Shown here one piece after another: positions 17,013 to 25,968 of a stretch of DNA of 64,000 nt. The notes below the pieces were generated by a model. That model had not been told where the DNA came from and made no database searches. It was given only the letters and a program-made list of their open reading frames with translations. Position numbers and translations under genes: made by a program. The DNA comes from Candidatus Avelusimicrobium fimicolum (GTDB lineage Bacteria; Elusimicrobiota; Elusimicrobia; Elusimicrobiales; Elusimicrobiaceae). The stretch spans positions 1-64,000 of the forward strand of contig UQJU01000001.1 in the NCBI GenBank assembly GCA_900541355.1. Reading direction: 5' to 3'. How positions within the stretch are numbered: the first letter of the stretch is position 1; each line of letters starts with the position of its first letter.

Positions 17013-18786
17013 TTTTAAGTCTCCGGTATCGTTCAATATGTACCGCCAGTAATTGCAAATCTGCCGGGGTTACACCCGGGATACGCCCGGCCTGCCCCAA
17101 GGTTTGCGGTTTTACCTCACGCAGTTTTTGGGCACTTTCAAACAAAATGCCGCGCACGGAGGAGGTGTCAAACCCCTCCGGAATTTTTATATTGTCCATT
17201 TCCGCCAATTTTTCGGCATCTTTTTTATTGCGTTCGTAATAACCGGCATATTTATTATGAATATCGGCGTGCGCACGGGCTTTTTCCAACGTCCACGGGA
17301 ACAAATCTTCGTCGGTTTCGGCCGGTTGTGCGCCCGGATGTTCAATTAATGTTTCGCACAGCGCGCGGTATTTTTCAAACGGCACTTTATATTTTTCTTC
17401 CAATAATCCCATTTTAAAGGCGTGGGGCATCAGGCGCAAGTCCGCGTTATCGTTACGCAGTAAAATCCTGTATTCGGCGCGCGACGTAAACATACGGTAA
17501 GGCTCGTTTACACCCTTATTTACCAAATCGTCAATCAGCACGCCGATATAGGCTTCGTCCCGGCGCAGTACAAAAGGCTCTTTACCCAAGGTTTTTAATG
17601 CCGCATTGATACCCGCTATAAGCCCCTGTCCGCTGGCTTCCTCGTAGCCGGTGGTGCCGTTAATCTGCCCGCCTAAAAACAAGTTGGGCACGAGTTTGCT
17701 TTCCAACGACGGAAACAAATCGCGCGGGTCGGAAAAGTCGTATTCCACCGCATAACCGGGGCGCGTGATAGAGGCCTTTTCCATACCGGGTACAGATTTT
17801 ATCAGCGCGCGTTGGACGTCCTCCGGCATACTGGTAGAAAAGCCCTGAATATAATATTCTTCCGTGTGAAAGCCCTCCGGCTCCAAAAACAGCGGGTGGC
17901 TGGTAACGTCCGGAAATTTTTTAATTTTATCCTCTACCGACGGACAATAGCGCGGCCCCATCCCGTGAATATTTCCGCTATACATAGCAGAGCGTTGGAA
18001 GTTATTACGCAGAATTTTATCCGTTTCCAAGGTCGTTCTGGTAATGTGGCAACTCAAAAACCGGCGCTGCTGTTGGGCTTTTACGTCCGTAAAATGGGAA
18101 ATAGGCTGCAACGGATTATCAGAGGGCTGCAAGCGGAATTTAGAATAATCTAAACCGCGTGCGTTAATACGCATAGGCGTACCCGTTTTAAAACGCAGCA
18201 TATGCAGGTGTAATTCTTCGCGCAAATTTTTAGCCAATCCGTCAGACGGCATATCGTTGTAGCGTCCGCCCTTAAACATTTCGGTACCAATATGTATGGT
18301 TCCCGCCAAAAAAGTTCCGGTAGTCAGCACGACGGTCTTGGTATGGTAAAAAGTGTTGCGCAAGGTCAGCACGCCGTTTACACCATTATCCGAGGTGGAA
18401 ATTTTGACGGCTTCGTCCTGCATAATATCCAAGTTGGGCTGTAATTCCAAAAAGTGCTTAAAGGTGAACTGGTAAATTTTCTTATCGCACTGTACGCGCG
18501 GTGAGTGAACCGCCGGGCCTTTGCCGGTGTTAAGCATATGGTAATGCAAGGCCGCACAGTCCGTTACGCGGCCCATAGCCCCGCCCAAGGCGTCAATTTC
18601 GCGCACGATTTGGCCCTTAGCAATACCGCCGATAGACGGATTGCAGGACATTTGGGCAACGGTATCCAAACTTTGCGTAAGCAGGAGCGTTTTAGCCCCC
18701 AATTTGGCGGAGGCCAAGGCGGCTTCGCACCCGGCGTGTCCGCCCCCGACTACAATAACATCATACTTATCTTCGCAAACAAACAT
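16993..18786 (-). CDS. mnmG: tRNA uridine-5-carboxymethylaminomethyl modification enzyme MnmG
   Basis: A 597-residue FAD protein that, with MnmE, installs cmnm5 on U34 of certain tRNAs. N-terminal dinucleotide fold DVIVVGGGHAGCEAALASA; family motifs CNPSIGGIAKGQIVREIDALGG, HMLNTGKGPAVHSPR with RVQCDK, and GLFLGGQINGTTGYEEAS-like text (LFLGGQINGTTGYEEASGQG), plus the C-terminal helical domain. A MnmG dimer binds MnmE, encoded immediately upstream with no gap. Length is slightly short of E. coli (629) but complete. Confidence 0.97.
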   Translation of the reverse strand: MFVCEDKYDVIVVGGGHAGCEAALASAKLGAKTLLLTQSLDTVAQMSCNPSIGGIAKGQIVREIDALGGAMGRVTDCAALHYHMLNTGKGPAVHSPRVQCDKKIYQFTFKHFLELQPNLDIMQDEAVKISTSDNGVNGVLTLRNTFYHTKTVVLTTGTFLAGTIHIGTEMFKGGRYNDMPSDGLAKNLREELHLHMLRFKTGTPMRINARGLDYSKFRLQPSDNPLQPISHFTDVKAQQQRRFLSCHITRTTLETDKILRNNFQRSAMYSGNIHGMGPRYCPSVEDKIKKFPDVTSHPLFLEPEGFHTEEYYIQGFSTSMPEDVQRALIKSVPGMEKASITRPGYAVEYDFSDPRDLFPSLESKLVPNLFLGGQINGTTGYEEASGQGLIAGINAALKTLGKEPFVLRRDEAYIGVLIDDLVNKGVNEPYRMFTSRAEYRILLRNDNADLRLMPHAFKMGLLEEKYKVPFEKYRALCETLIEHPGAQPAETDEDLFPWTLEKARAHADIHNKYAGYYERNKKDAEKLAEMDNIKIPEGFDTSSVRGILFESAQKLREVKPQTLGQAGRIPGVTPADLQLLAVHIERYRRLKNAQNAD

Positions 18787-20139
18787 TTATTTCCCCATAC
18801 AGAACTTGGAGAAAATAATTCCCAAAACATCATCAGGAGTTACCTCTCCAATCAAATCTTGTAAATAATTCAGCGCGCGGCGCAGGTGCTCGGCATAAAT
18901 TTCCCCTCCGGCGTGCGCGGCCAGGCGGATTAAAGCACTTTCCAGTTCGGTTTGTGCGTTAATCAAGGCTTCGTAATGACGCAAGTTGGAAATCATCAGC
19001 CCATCTGCCGTTTGCGCCTCGTTGATATCGGCGGTAATAGCCAGTTTTAACGCATTTAATCCGTCTCCCGTTTTGCACGAAACCGGCAGCACCGTATAAT
19101 TTCCGCACTCCGCCAACGGGCAAACAGGTTTTTGTACGGCATCTGTTTTATTAAGCACAATAAGGGTACGCTTTTGCTGTTGGCGGATATCTTGCCACAA
19201 ATCTTTTTCTTCCGGAGTAAGGGGCCTGGAAGAATCCAGCACAAACAAAATTAAGTCTGCCCCCTGCATGGCTCTTAGGCTGCGCTTCATTCCTTCTTTT
19301 TCCGCCGGGTCCAGCGCGTGTTCGCGAATACCGGCAGTATCGGTTAAAATGATTTTTTGCCCGTTAATTTCCAGAGTTTCTTCCACCGTGTCGCGCGTGG
19401 TACCGCTGGCAGAAGAAACAATCGCCCGGTCAAACCCTACAAGAGCATTTAGCAAACTGGACTTACCGCTGTTGGGGGCGCCCACGATAGCGGTTTTGAG
19501 GCCGTCTTTAATATACTTCCCCACGGAAAAAGTGTCTGCCAACGCTTTAATATGCGCCAGAACGGCATTTATTTGTCCGGATACAAATTCGTCCGCAAGT
19601 GGGGTCATTTCCTCGTCCACGTCGTCCAAGCGGACCTCTATTTGCGCCAAAAGTTCGGAAAGTTTGGTTTTCATATCGTCCAAACGGGCGGATAGTTTTC
19701 CGTCCAAGGAGTCCATAGCCAGTTTATGCGCGTGTTTATTGCCCGAAGCAATCAAATCGCACAACCCCTGCGCTTCCACCAAATCCATTTTACCGTTTAA
19801 AAAAGCCCGCTGGGAAAATTCCCCCCGCCGCGCCATAGAAGCCCCGTTTTCACACAGCAGTTCCAAGAGCCTGCCCTTGATATAGGGAGATGCGTGGACG
19901 GCAAATTCCACCACGTCCTCGCCGGTGTAGGAGTGCGGGGCTTTAAAATACGTTACCAGTGCTTTATCCAGCACTTCGCCGCCGTCATAAAGCGTACAAA
20001 AAATTTGTTTGCGCGGCTCCGGCGCCGTTTGGCGGCGGGCAAGCGTTTGGAAAAGGGCAAGCGACCGGGGGCCGGACAGGCGGATTAACGCCACCGCTCC
20101 GCCCATACCGCTGGCTAATGCGCAGATAGTAGTTTGCAT
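18787..20139 (-). CDS. mnmE: tRNA modification GTPase MnmE
   Basis: A 450-residue GTPase working with MnmG on wobble uridines. N-terminal tetrahydrofolate-binding domain (ALASGMGGAVALIRLSG), helical domain, inserted G domain with P-loop GAPNSGKSSLLNAL, G2/G3 GTTRDTVEE and DTAGIRE, NKTD, and the C-terminal catalytic FCMGK, whose Cys is conserved. It is the first gene of the long operon. No Shine-Dalgarno is visible; TAAAAT stands 6 bases before the ATG, which would fit a leaderless transcript, though no clear -35 is present. Confidence 0.96.
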   Translation of the reverse strand: MQTTICALASGMGGAVALIRLSGPRSLALFQTLARRQTAPEPRKQIFCTLYDGGEVLDKALVTYFKAPHSYTGEDVVEFAVHASPYIKGRLLELLCENGASMARRGEFSQRAFLNGKMDLVEAQGLCDLIASGNKHAHKLAMDSLDGKLSARLDDMKTKLSELLAQIEVRLDDVDEEMTPLADEFVSGQINAVLAHIKALADTFSVGKYIKDGLKTAIVGAPNSGKSSLLNALVGFDRAIVSSASGTTRDTVEETLEINGQKIILTDTAGIREHALDPAEKEGMKRSLRAMQGADLILFVLDSSRPLTPEEKDLWQDIRQQQKRTLIVLNKTDAVQKPVCPLAECGNYTVLPVSCKTGDGLNALKLAITADINEAQTADGLMISNLRHYEALINAQTELESALIRLAAHAGGEIYAEHLRRALNYLQDLIGEVTPDDVLGIIFSKFCMGK

Positions 20140-20211
20140 AGGTATATTTTATCAATTTTTCATACGCTTGCGGGGTGTTTTTTGTATTGGGAAAAACAAT
20201 AATTTTTATAC

Positions 20212-20240
20212 TTGCCAAAGCGCAGGCAAAAAACTATAAT
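20212..20240 (+). promoter_or_regulatory. Promoter of flavodoxin-like reductase gene
   Basis: TTGCCA (20212-20217) and TATAAT (20235-20240) with a 17-base spacer. The ATG of the downstream gene is at 20293 with GGAGAGG before it. Confidence 0.7.
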
Positions 20241-20292
20241 CTAAATATTCTTTTTCCGCAGAAAAAAACGGACGTTTCGGAGAGGTTTTTAT

Positions 20293-20847
20293 ATGAGTAA
20301 AAATATTTTAGTGCTTACGGGCAGCCCGCGCCAACTGGGCAATTCAGCGCTTCTGGCGGACGCTTTTATTCAAGGAGCCAAATTTGCGGGTCATACAGTA
20401 AAGGTGTTTGAAACGGCTTTCCACCCGGTACTGCCGTGCCACGCCTGCGACAAGTGTTGGTCTGCCAAAGAGCCGTGCGTGTTTAAAGATAATTTTGAAA
20501 AATTGGCCCCCTTGTTGGAAGAAGCCGATATGTTGGTATTTTGCACGCCTTTGTATTGGTTTACAATGAGCGCGCAATTAAAATCTGCCATAGACAAATT
20601 ATATGCGTATATGAAAGACATTGCTCCGCGCAAACTGAAAATTAAAGAGTGCGTACTGTTAGCCGCCGCTGAGGGAAGCGAAAAAGACGGCGACTATGAC
20701 GGCTTAAAAGCCACCTACCACAGCATAGCCAACTATTTAGGTTGGCAGGACCGCGGTATGGTGTTAGTGGGCGGTGTGGGAGAGCCGGGTGAAATTATCA
20801 AAACAGGCAAACTGAAAGAAGCCTTGGAATTTGGTAAAACGATGTAA
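20293..20847 (+). CDS. NADPH-dependent FMN reductase / iron-sulfur-flavoprotein-like
   Basis: A 184-residue flavodoxin-fold protein. The N-terminus ILVLTGSPRQLGNSALL is the FMN phosphate loop of the FMN-reductase family. PCHACDKCW with a further Cys in EPCVF (around residues 48-62) is the compact Cys motif found in iron-sulfur flavoproteins of anaerobes, though these four Cys may instead be structural. CTPLYWFTMSAQLKSAIDKL is the second FMN-contact region. It likely moves electrons from NAD(P)H or ferredoxin to flavins or quinone-like acceptors in the cytoplasm. Monocistronic, with its own promoter and terminator. Partner unknown. Confidence 0.85.
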   Translation: MSKNILVLTGSPRQLGNSALLADAFIQGAKFAGHTVKVFETAFHPVLPCHACDKCWSAKEPCVFKDNFEKLAPLLEEADMLVFCTPLYWFTMSAQLKSAIDKLYAYMKDIAPRKLKIKECVLLAAAEGSEKDGDYDGLKATYHSIANYLGWQDRGMVLVGGVGEPGEIIKTGKLKEALEFGKTM

Positions 20848-20863
20848 AAGCAAGGACCACTTT

Positions 20864-20902
20864 AAACTACCCCGCTAAAATAAATTAGCGGGGTAGTTTT
20901 TA
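20864..20902. terminator. Intrinsic terminator
   Basis: A 15-bp perfect stem (20864-20878 with 20885-20899), loop of six, followed by T on the plus strand. It ends the flavoprotein gene. Confidence 0.9.
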
Positions 20903-20955
20903 CTTCCCTTGGCTGATAATAAACCAAGGGGAATCGTATAATTTTAAGCAATTAA

Positions 20956-21618
20956 CTATTTGGCGGCATTTCCGGCAGATTTTTGTTTAAGTAAATTTAA
21001 CAAGGCCGAACCCGCACCTGAATTTTGTCCTTGAATCGTCTGCGCGGTAGCGGCGGAGGGGTCCTTGCCTTTGGCTATACTCATAGAAGCCGCAGCCGCG
21101 GCTTTGGCTGCTTGTTCGGCTGATGACGGCATTAAGCCCGATTCGCCCCCGCTTAGTTGCGCTGCTTGCTGCGGTTTAGCCGCTTTAAAATCTTTGGCTT
21201 TCTTCGGCTGATAATCACTCATAGAGGTTTGGGCTTGTGCCATTGGCGCGGCGGTTTTTTTGCCTATATCCGCCCCCCCGGGTTTGGACACAGCCGTTTC
21301 TCCCCCGGTAGTCGGGCGGCTTGCAGAAACCTGCGTAGTTGGGCGGGACACCTCTACCGTTGTAGCCGGACGGCTGACGGACGGCATTGTAACCGGGTGG
21401 TTTGCCGCCGCCGAGGTTTCCGGCTTGGCAACCGTAACTGATGTGGTCGGCTTTTTTACTTGTACAGCGGTAGTGGGTTTAGCGGAAACGCTCCCCGTCG
21501 TCGGCCGCGATACCGACACCGTAGTTGTCGGGCGGGAAACGGAAACCCGCGTAACCGGGGCCGCCTGCAAAACAGTTGCGCTCAGCACCATATAACCAAT
21601 AATAAGAAAACGGTTCAT
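20956..21618 (-). CDS. Exported low-complexity protein with octapeptide repeats
   Basis: A 220-residue secreted protein. Signal peptide MNRFLIIGYMVLSATVLQA; then about nine imperfect repeats of eight or nine residues ending Pro-Thr-Thr (for example VSVSRPTT, SVSAKPTT, VEVSRPTT) over residues 22-100, and then an Ala/Gln/Lys-rich tail. No known domain is present. The repeat region is likely extended and Thr/Ser-rich, a possible glycosylation or wall-spanning segment. ATG 21618 is chosen for its AAGGAG; an upstream in-frame Met precedes the promoter region. It is next to a second low-complexity exported gene. Function unknown. Confidence 0.7.
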   Translation of the reverse strand: MNRFLIIGYMVLSATVLQAAPVTRVSVSRPTTTVSVSRPTTGSVSAKPTTAVQVKKPTTSVTVAKPETSAAANHPVTMPSVSRPATTVEVSRPTTQVSASRPTTGGETAVSKPGGADIGKKTAAPMAQAQTSMSDYQPKKAKDFKAAKPQQAAQLSGGESGLMPSSAEQAAKAAAAASMSIAKGKDPSAATAQTIQGQNSGAGSALLNLLKQKSAGNAAK

Positions 21619-21669
21619 TTTATTCTCCTTGTTATATAGTATAAGTTCCGTTTGCCCATAGTCAAGGCG

Positions 21670-21699
21670 AAAATCCCCCGGCACAACCGGGGGATTTTT
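21670..21699 (-). terminator. Intrinsic terminator between the two low-complexity genes
   Basis: AAATCCCCCGG (21671-21681) pairs with CCGGGGGATTT (21687-21697); it ends the gene at 21721-22401 and lies upstream of the gene at 20956-21618. Confidence 0.8.
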
Positions 21700-21720
21700 A
21701 CTTAAACTAAAATCACCTGT

Positions 21721-22401
21721 TTATTTTTTGCCTGAACTTTGTCCGCCCATAAGGGCCGATAAGTCCGGCATTTGTCCGGAACTGGCCGCCTGCATAATAG
21801 CCGACATATCCGGCACCCCGGGGGTAGCCGCGCCGGCATCAGCACCTTTATTAGCGGAGCCTCCCCGGCTAGATGAAGCATTGGAATTGGCACTCCCCGC
21901 GCGGGAATTATTACCACGATTGCCCGCCTTTTTATCGTTCTTTCCCTCTGCCTGAGGTACGCCCGTTTGCGGGGCGGCAAGCCCAAAACTGTTCATCATT
22001 GCCTGCACTTGGCTGACGGCCGCCTGTGCCTGTTGGTCGCTATCCGCTTTTTTTTCGCCCTCTTTTGGGTCGGCCTTCTGATTTTTTCCTGCGTTTTTGT
22101 CCGCTTTACCAGCCTTACCGGAAGAAGGAGTTTGTGGAGCCGTATTGCCCGTTGTTGCAGGGGCGGCCTGCCCGGCGGCAGAAGAGTCCGTTTGCGCCGT
22201 TGGAGCAGACGGCTGAGTATTAGCGCTTTGCGTGCGTTGGCGGCGCGCGCCGTAACTGCTAAACGTGCGCGTAGCAGGAGCCGCCGTTTCTTCCGTCTGT
22301 TGGGAACCAAAACTCGCGCGGGAGGTTCCCCCCACCCGGTACATTTGGGCGGAAGCCGTAACGCTCAGCCCCAAAATAAAAAGTAAAAATCCGATTCTCA
22401 T
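21721..22401 (-). CDS. Exported low-complexity Ala/Gly/Ser-rich protein
   Basis: A 226-residue protein with signal peptide MRIGFLLFILGLSVTASA (cut likely before QMYRV). The mature chain is Ala, Gln, Thr, Gly, Ser and Lys rich with no hydrophobic core, including a Lys/Glu/Asp block (about residues 95-120) and an Asn/Ser/Gly block (about 160-185), and it ends with the short amphipathic pattern DMSAIMQAASS then DLSALMGGQ. It looks intrinsically disordered. GGAGG precedes the start. Not recognised; it and the neighbouring gene may both be cell-surface or matrix proteins. Confidence 0.65.
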   Translation of the reverse strand: MRIGFLLFILGLSVTASAQMYRVGGTSRASFGSQQTEETAAPATRTFSSYGARRQRTQSANTQPSAPTAQTDSSAAGQAAPATTGNTAPQTPSSGKAGKADKNAGKNQKADPKEGEKKADSDQQAQAAVSQVQAMMNSFGLAAPQTGVPQAEGKNDKKAGNRGNNSRAGSANSNASSSRGGSANKGADAGAATPGVPDMSAIMQAASSGQMPDLSALMGGQSSGKK

Positions 22402-22495
22402 AAATGCCTCCTTTTTGGCTACTTTTTATAGTATATACTTACCCGCCAAACTGTCAAGAGTGAAAAGAGTTTCTTTTTTTGCTAAACTGTATGAA

Positions 22496-23722
22496 ATGAA
22501 TTTGCCTATTTACGACGTAATTATTATCGGTGCAGGTGCCAGCGGGCTAATGTGCGCGCGGGAGTGCGCCCGACGCGGGCAAAAAACCCTTTTACTGGAA
22601 AAAGATGCTCTTCCGGCCCGCAAAATTCTTGTCAGCGGAAACGGACGATGTAACCTGACTAATGCCAATGTTTCGCCTGAATATTACCACGCGGACCCGG
22701 TGTTAATTACGTCCGTCCTCAAACAGTTTTCCTTCCGGCAAGCACTTGATTATTTTCACCAGTTAGGCGTACTCACGCAAGAGGAAGCCCTGGGGCGCGT
22801 ATTTCCGCAGACGGGAAAATCAACCGCCGTGGCGGAAGCCCTTAAACTGGCCGTGAAAGAGGCCGGGGCTGAACTTTTAACCGGGCAAGAGGTGCTGCGC
22901 GTAAAGCGCGGCAAAACTTTTTTAATTTCCACCAAGCAAGGCCAAAACTTTCAATCTAAAAAATTAGTCTTGGCGTGCGGTTCGTGCGCATACCCGCAAG
23001 TAACAGGCACTAATTTAGGCTATGAACTCGCTAAAAAACTAGGGCATACTATTATCCAGCCGCGCCCGGCATTGAGCGCCTTGTGTGTAAAGGAAACAGC
23101 CGTCGCCCGTCTAACAGGTATCCGCAGCCAAGTGGAACTTTCGGCCTGGCAGGATAAAAGCCTGTTGGCCCGGGCAGAGGGCGAAATCTTGTTTACGAAT
23201 TACGGTGTAAACGGCCCGGCGGTGCTAAATATCAGTTCCGCGGTCTCGCGCGCACTCGCGCACGGAAATGTGCCGCTGACGATTAATTTCTTTGCGCAAA
23301 TAAAGGAACCTAAAAAATTTTTAGAGGAAAGATTGAAACAATTTTTCCACCGAAAACCCAAGGACTTTTTTGCCGGGATTTTACACGAAAGTATTGCTAA
23401 CTTACTGATTGATTTTATAGGTCTTCGCAAAAATATCCCTATGCAGGAACAAACGCCAAACGGTTTACAACGTATCGGGGAAACCCTTACCGCGTGGCCG
23501 CTTACCGCCACCGGCGTACGCCCGTGGACCGAAGCAATGGCGGCAACAGGGGGTGTAAATACGAAAGAAATAAACTATAATACATTTGAGTCCCTCAAAT
23601 GCCCGGGGCTGTTTATTACGGGAGAATTATTGGATGTGGACGGAAAAAGCGGCGGATTTAATTTACATTTTGCCTGGGCCTCGGGCTATATAGCGGCCAA
23701 AAATGTGTCGGAGGAGAAATAA
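22496..23722 (+). CDS. BaiN/HI0933-family NAD(P)/FAD-dependent flavoprotein
   Basis: A 408-residue flavoprotein of the HI0933/YhiN/BaiN family. N-terminal FAD fold DVIIIGAGASGLMCARECA, the family signature KILVSGNGRCNLTNAN, GRVFPQTGKS, and the C-terminal ATGGVNTKEIN and GELLDVDGKSGGFNLHFAWASG. BaiN enzymes act in bile-acid dehydroxylation in gut Clostridia, but most family members are uncharacterised. The start is ATG 22496, where the recognisable fold begins; the open frame extends 77 codons upstream across a promoter and an opposite gene and is not believed. No ribosome-binding site is seen; TAAACT lies 7 bases upstream. Confidence 0.9.
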   Translation: MNLPIYDVIIIGAGASGLMCARECARRGQKTLLLEKDALPARKILVSGNGRCNLTNANVSPEYYHADPVLITSVLKQFSFRQALDYFHQLGVLTQEEALGRVFPQTGKSTAVAEALKLAVKEAGAELLTGQEVLRVKRGKTFLISTKQGQNFQSKKLVLACGSCAYPQVTGTNLGYELAKKLGHTIIQPRPALSALCVKETAVARLTGIRSQVELSAWQDKSLLARAEGEILFTNYGVNGPAVLNISSAVSRALAHGNVPLTINFFAQIKEPKKFLEERLKQFFHRKPKDFFAGILHESIANLLIDFIGLRKNIPMQEQTPNGLQRIGETLTAWPLTATGVRPWTEAMAATGGVNTKEINYNTFESLKCPGLFITGELLDVDGKSGGFNLHFAWASGYIAAKNVSEEK

Positions 23723-23726
23723 TCAT

Positions 23727-24398
23727 ATGGTAGATATCGTTAGAAAGACAACCAGTTTAAATGACCCCTTGCACGTCGGTTTTGTGCGCACTTATTATGT
23801 AAACGACAAAGAAGTTTATCAGGAAACTTTGGACAAAAACCTGGATATTGAAAAACACTCCGGCACAATGCCCGACGGAATTGTAAAGGAATTTTTTGAA
23901 AACGGAAAGGTTTATTTTGAGTGCGAATTTAAAAACGGACTGAGAAACGGCATCTGTAAAATTTATTTTGAAAACGGCAAAGTAAGCATTGAAAAATTTT
24001 ACAAAGACGGTATGCTTGAAGGCAAAGCCCGTGTTTTCCACCCGACCGGCCGCCTTTATAAAGAACTGTCGTATGTGGACGACATTCAAGACGGCAAAGA
24101 AGTAAAATATTACCCCGACGGAAAAGTATTGGAAAGCGCCGAATATAAAAAGGGCTACTTAAACGGCGTGAGCAAGGTTTATACGCCCGACGGAGATTTG
24201 CGCTCCGAGTGTACCTATAAAAACGATAAAATCGTAGGTGATAAAATCATTTACCACCCCAACGGTACGATTGCGCTCATCTCCCCCCACAAGGACGGAA
24301 AACCCCACGGCGTAACCAAAAAATTTAATGAAACGGGCGCCCTTATTGAGGAGTGGTTCTTTGAGGACGGCGTTTTAACGCTAAAAAAGGCACATTAA
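23727..24398 (+). CDS. MORN-repeat / YwqK-family protein
   Basis: A 223-residue protein made of about eight MORN-variant repeats of 20-23 residues, each like KEFFENGKVYFECEFKNGL or KVYTPDGDLRSECTYKND (G-x-x-x-x-Y/F-x-x-x-G-K core). No signal peptide is seen. COG2849/YwqK members have been called antitoxins in Bacillus, but most are simply repeat scaffolds; no toxin gene is adjacent here. It starts 4 bases after the BaiN-like gene with GGAGGAG in the end of that gene, so the two are co-transcribed. Function unknown. Confidence 0.8.
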   Translation: MVDIVRKTTSLNDPLHVGFVRTYYVNDKEVYQETLDKNLDIEKHSGTMPDGIVKEFFENGKVYFECEFKNGLRNGICKIYFENGKVSIEKFYKDGMLEGKARVFHPTGRLYKELSYVDDIQDGKEVKYYPDGKVLESAEYKKGYLNGVSKVYTPDGDLRSECTYKNDKIVGDKIIYHPNGTIALISPHKDGKPHGVTKKFNETGALIEEWFFEDGVLTLKKAH

Positions 24399-24418
24399 TC
24401 TTACTTATATCCGTACCA

Positions 24419-24453
24419 GAACCCCGGGATTTGCTTTTCCGGGGTTCGTTCTT
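24419..24453 (+). terminator. Intrinsic terminator
   Basis: GAACCCCGG (24419-24427) pairs with CCGGGGTTC (24439-24447), followed by a broken T run. Confidence 0.65.
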
Positions 24454-24560
24454 TATAAATTCAAACGCGGCGCGTTTCTTTTTGCTACAATAATAATAGG
24501 GAAGGATTTTCCTTCAAAATTACGCTCCTATGAGAGCCCCAAACAAGGATTCTAAATCAA

Positions 24561-25925
24561 ATGATTATATTGTTTTTAAACTGCGGCAGTTCTTCCGTGA
24601 AGTACAGTGTGTACGACTGGGACCAGAAGAAAAGCCTTTGCGCCGGCGCGGTAGAACGCATCGGCATTGACGGTTCCTTCATTTCCCAGGACCGCAACGG
24701 ATACCCCTCCTTTGAATTAAAAAGAAATTGCAAAGACCACAAAGACGCTATCAACCTGGTAATTGAAACCTTAACCGATAAAGAACACGGCGTCATTGAA
24801 AACGTCAACGTCATCAGCGCAGTGGGCCACCGTATCGTGCACGGCGGTAAATTTGCTAAATCTGTTATCGTGGACGACAGTGTAGTCGCCGAACTTAAAA
24901 ACATTTCCGACTTGGCTCCGCTGCACAACCCGGCACATATTATGGGTATTGAAGCGGCCCGCGCCCTTATGCCAAATGTTACGCACGTTTGCGTAATGGA
25001 TACCGCTTTTCACCAGACAATGCCGGCTTCTTCTTATATGTATGCATTGCCGCGCAAATGGTACACCGATTATCAAATCCGCCGCTACGGCTTCCACGGT
25101 TCTTCCGTTTTATATACCTCCCGCCGCGCCGCCGTACTTTTGGGCAAAAATGTGGACGAAGTAAACACCATTGTCTGCCACATTGGCGCCGGGGCAAGCG
25201 TAACCGCCGTAAAGAACGGACAATGCTTAGATACCTCTATGGGCTTAACCCCGTTAGAAGGCCTTGTAATGGGCACGCGTTCGGGCGATATGGACCCTTC
25301 CATTTGCTTCCATATGATGAAGAAACTCAATATGAGCCCGGACGAAATGTACACCATTTTAAACAAAAAAAGCGGTATGTATGCCCTGACCGGGGACCGC
25401 TTTGCCGACCAGCGCGACGTGCGCAAAGGGGCCGCCAACGGCGACGAACTGTGCAAACTGGCCTTGGACGTGGAATCTTACCGCGTGAAAAAGTACATTG
25501 GCGCGTATATGGCTGCCTTGGGCCGTTTGGACAGCATTGTCTTTACCGCCGGTGTAGGCGAAAGAGCCACCAATATCCGCGAAATGATTTTAAAAGGTCT
25601 TGAAAACTTTGGTATTATCCTGGACGAGGAGCGCAACAACGCGGCAGATACCAACAAAGCCGAGTGCCGCATTTCAGCCGATAATTCGCCGGTAAAAATC
25701 TTTGTCATCCCGACAGATGAAGAAATCGTCGGCGTACAAGATATTGTCGCCCTCTTGGCCGGAACATACGACGTATATACCAAGTTCCGCTATATCTTCC
25801 AGGAGAAAGACTACCGCAACAAACTGCGCGACGCAGCCTTTATAGAAGAGGTCAAAAAACGCCCCTTCCTGTTAAAAGCAGCCGTTAATTTGCCCGAGCA
25901 GTTAAAGCAGGAGTTAAATAAGTAG
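24561..25925 (+). CDS. ackA: Acetate kinase with C-terminal extension
   Basis: A 454-residue acetate kinase converting acetyl phosphate and ADP to acetate and ATP. Motifs: LFLNCGSSSVKYSVYD at the start, VGHRIVHGGKFAKS, MDTAFHQTMP with catalytic Asp, YGFHGSS, CHIGAGASVTAVKNGQ, and GVGERATNIRE. The canonical end, IPTDEEIVGVQDIVALL, is followed by about 53 extra residues rich in Lys, Arg and Glu, making it longer than the usual 400. No pta neighbour is present. It probably supplies ATP in fermentation. Confidence 0.95.
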   Translation: MIILFLNCGSSSVKYSVYDWDQKKSLCAGAVERIGIDGSFISQDRNGYPSFELKRNCKDHKDAINLVIETLTDKEHGVIENVNVISAVGHRIVHGGKFAKSVIVDDSVVAELKNISDLAPLHNPAHIMGIEAARALMPNVTHVCVMDTAFHQTMPASSYMYALPRKWYTDYQIRRYGFHGSSVLYTSRRAAVLLGKNVDEVNTIVCHIGAGASVTAVKNGQCLDTSMGLTPLEGLVMGTRSGDMDPSICFHMMKKLNMSPDEMYTILNKKSGMYALTGDRFADQRDVRKGAANGDELCKLALDVESYRVKKYIGAYMAALGRLDSIVFTAGVGERATNIREMILKGLENFGIILDEERNNAADTNKAECRISADNSPVKIFVIPTDEEIVGVQDIVALLAGTYDVYTKFRYIFQEKDYRNKLRDAAFIEEVKKRPFLLKAAVNLPEQLKQELNK

Positions 25926-25935
25926 TTTTTATGTG

Positions 25936-25968
25936 CGCCCGTTTGGTTATTCAAACGGGCGTTTTTTT
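25936..25968 (+). terminator. Intrinsic terminator of ackA
   Basis: CGCCCGTTTG (25936-25945) and CAAACGGGCG (25952-25961), then seven T. Confidence 0.9.

Noticed and set aside
22265..22495. 77-codon extension of the BaiN-like flavoprotein
   Set aside because: It overlaps the opposite-strand gene and its promoter; the recognised fold starts at MNLPIYDVIIIG.
23727..24398. Toxin-antitoxin system
   Set aside because: YwqK/MORN proteins are sometimes named antitoxins, but no toxin gene is adjacent; the partner is a flavoprotein.
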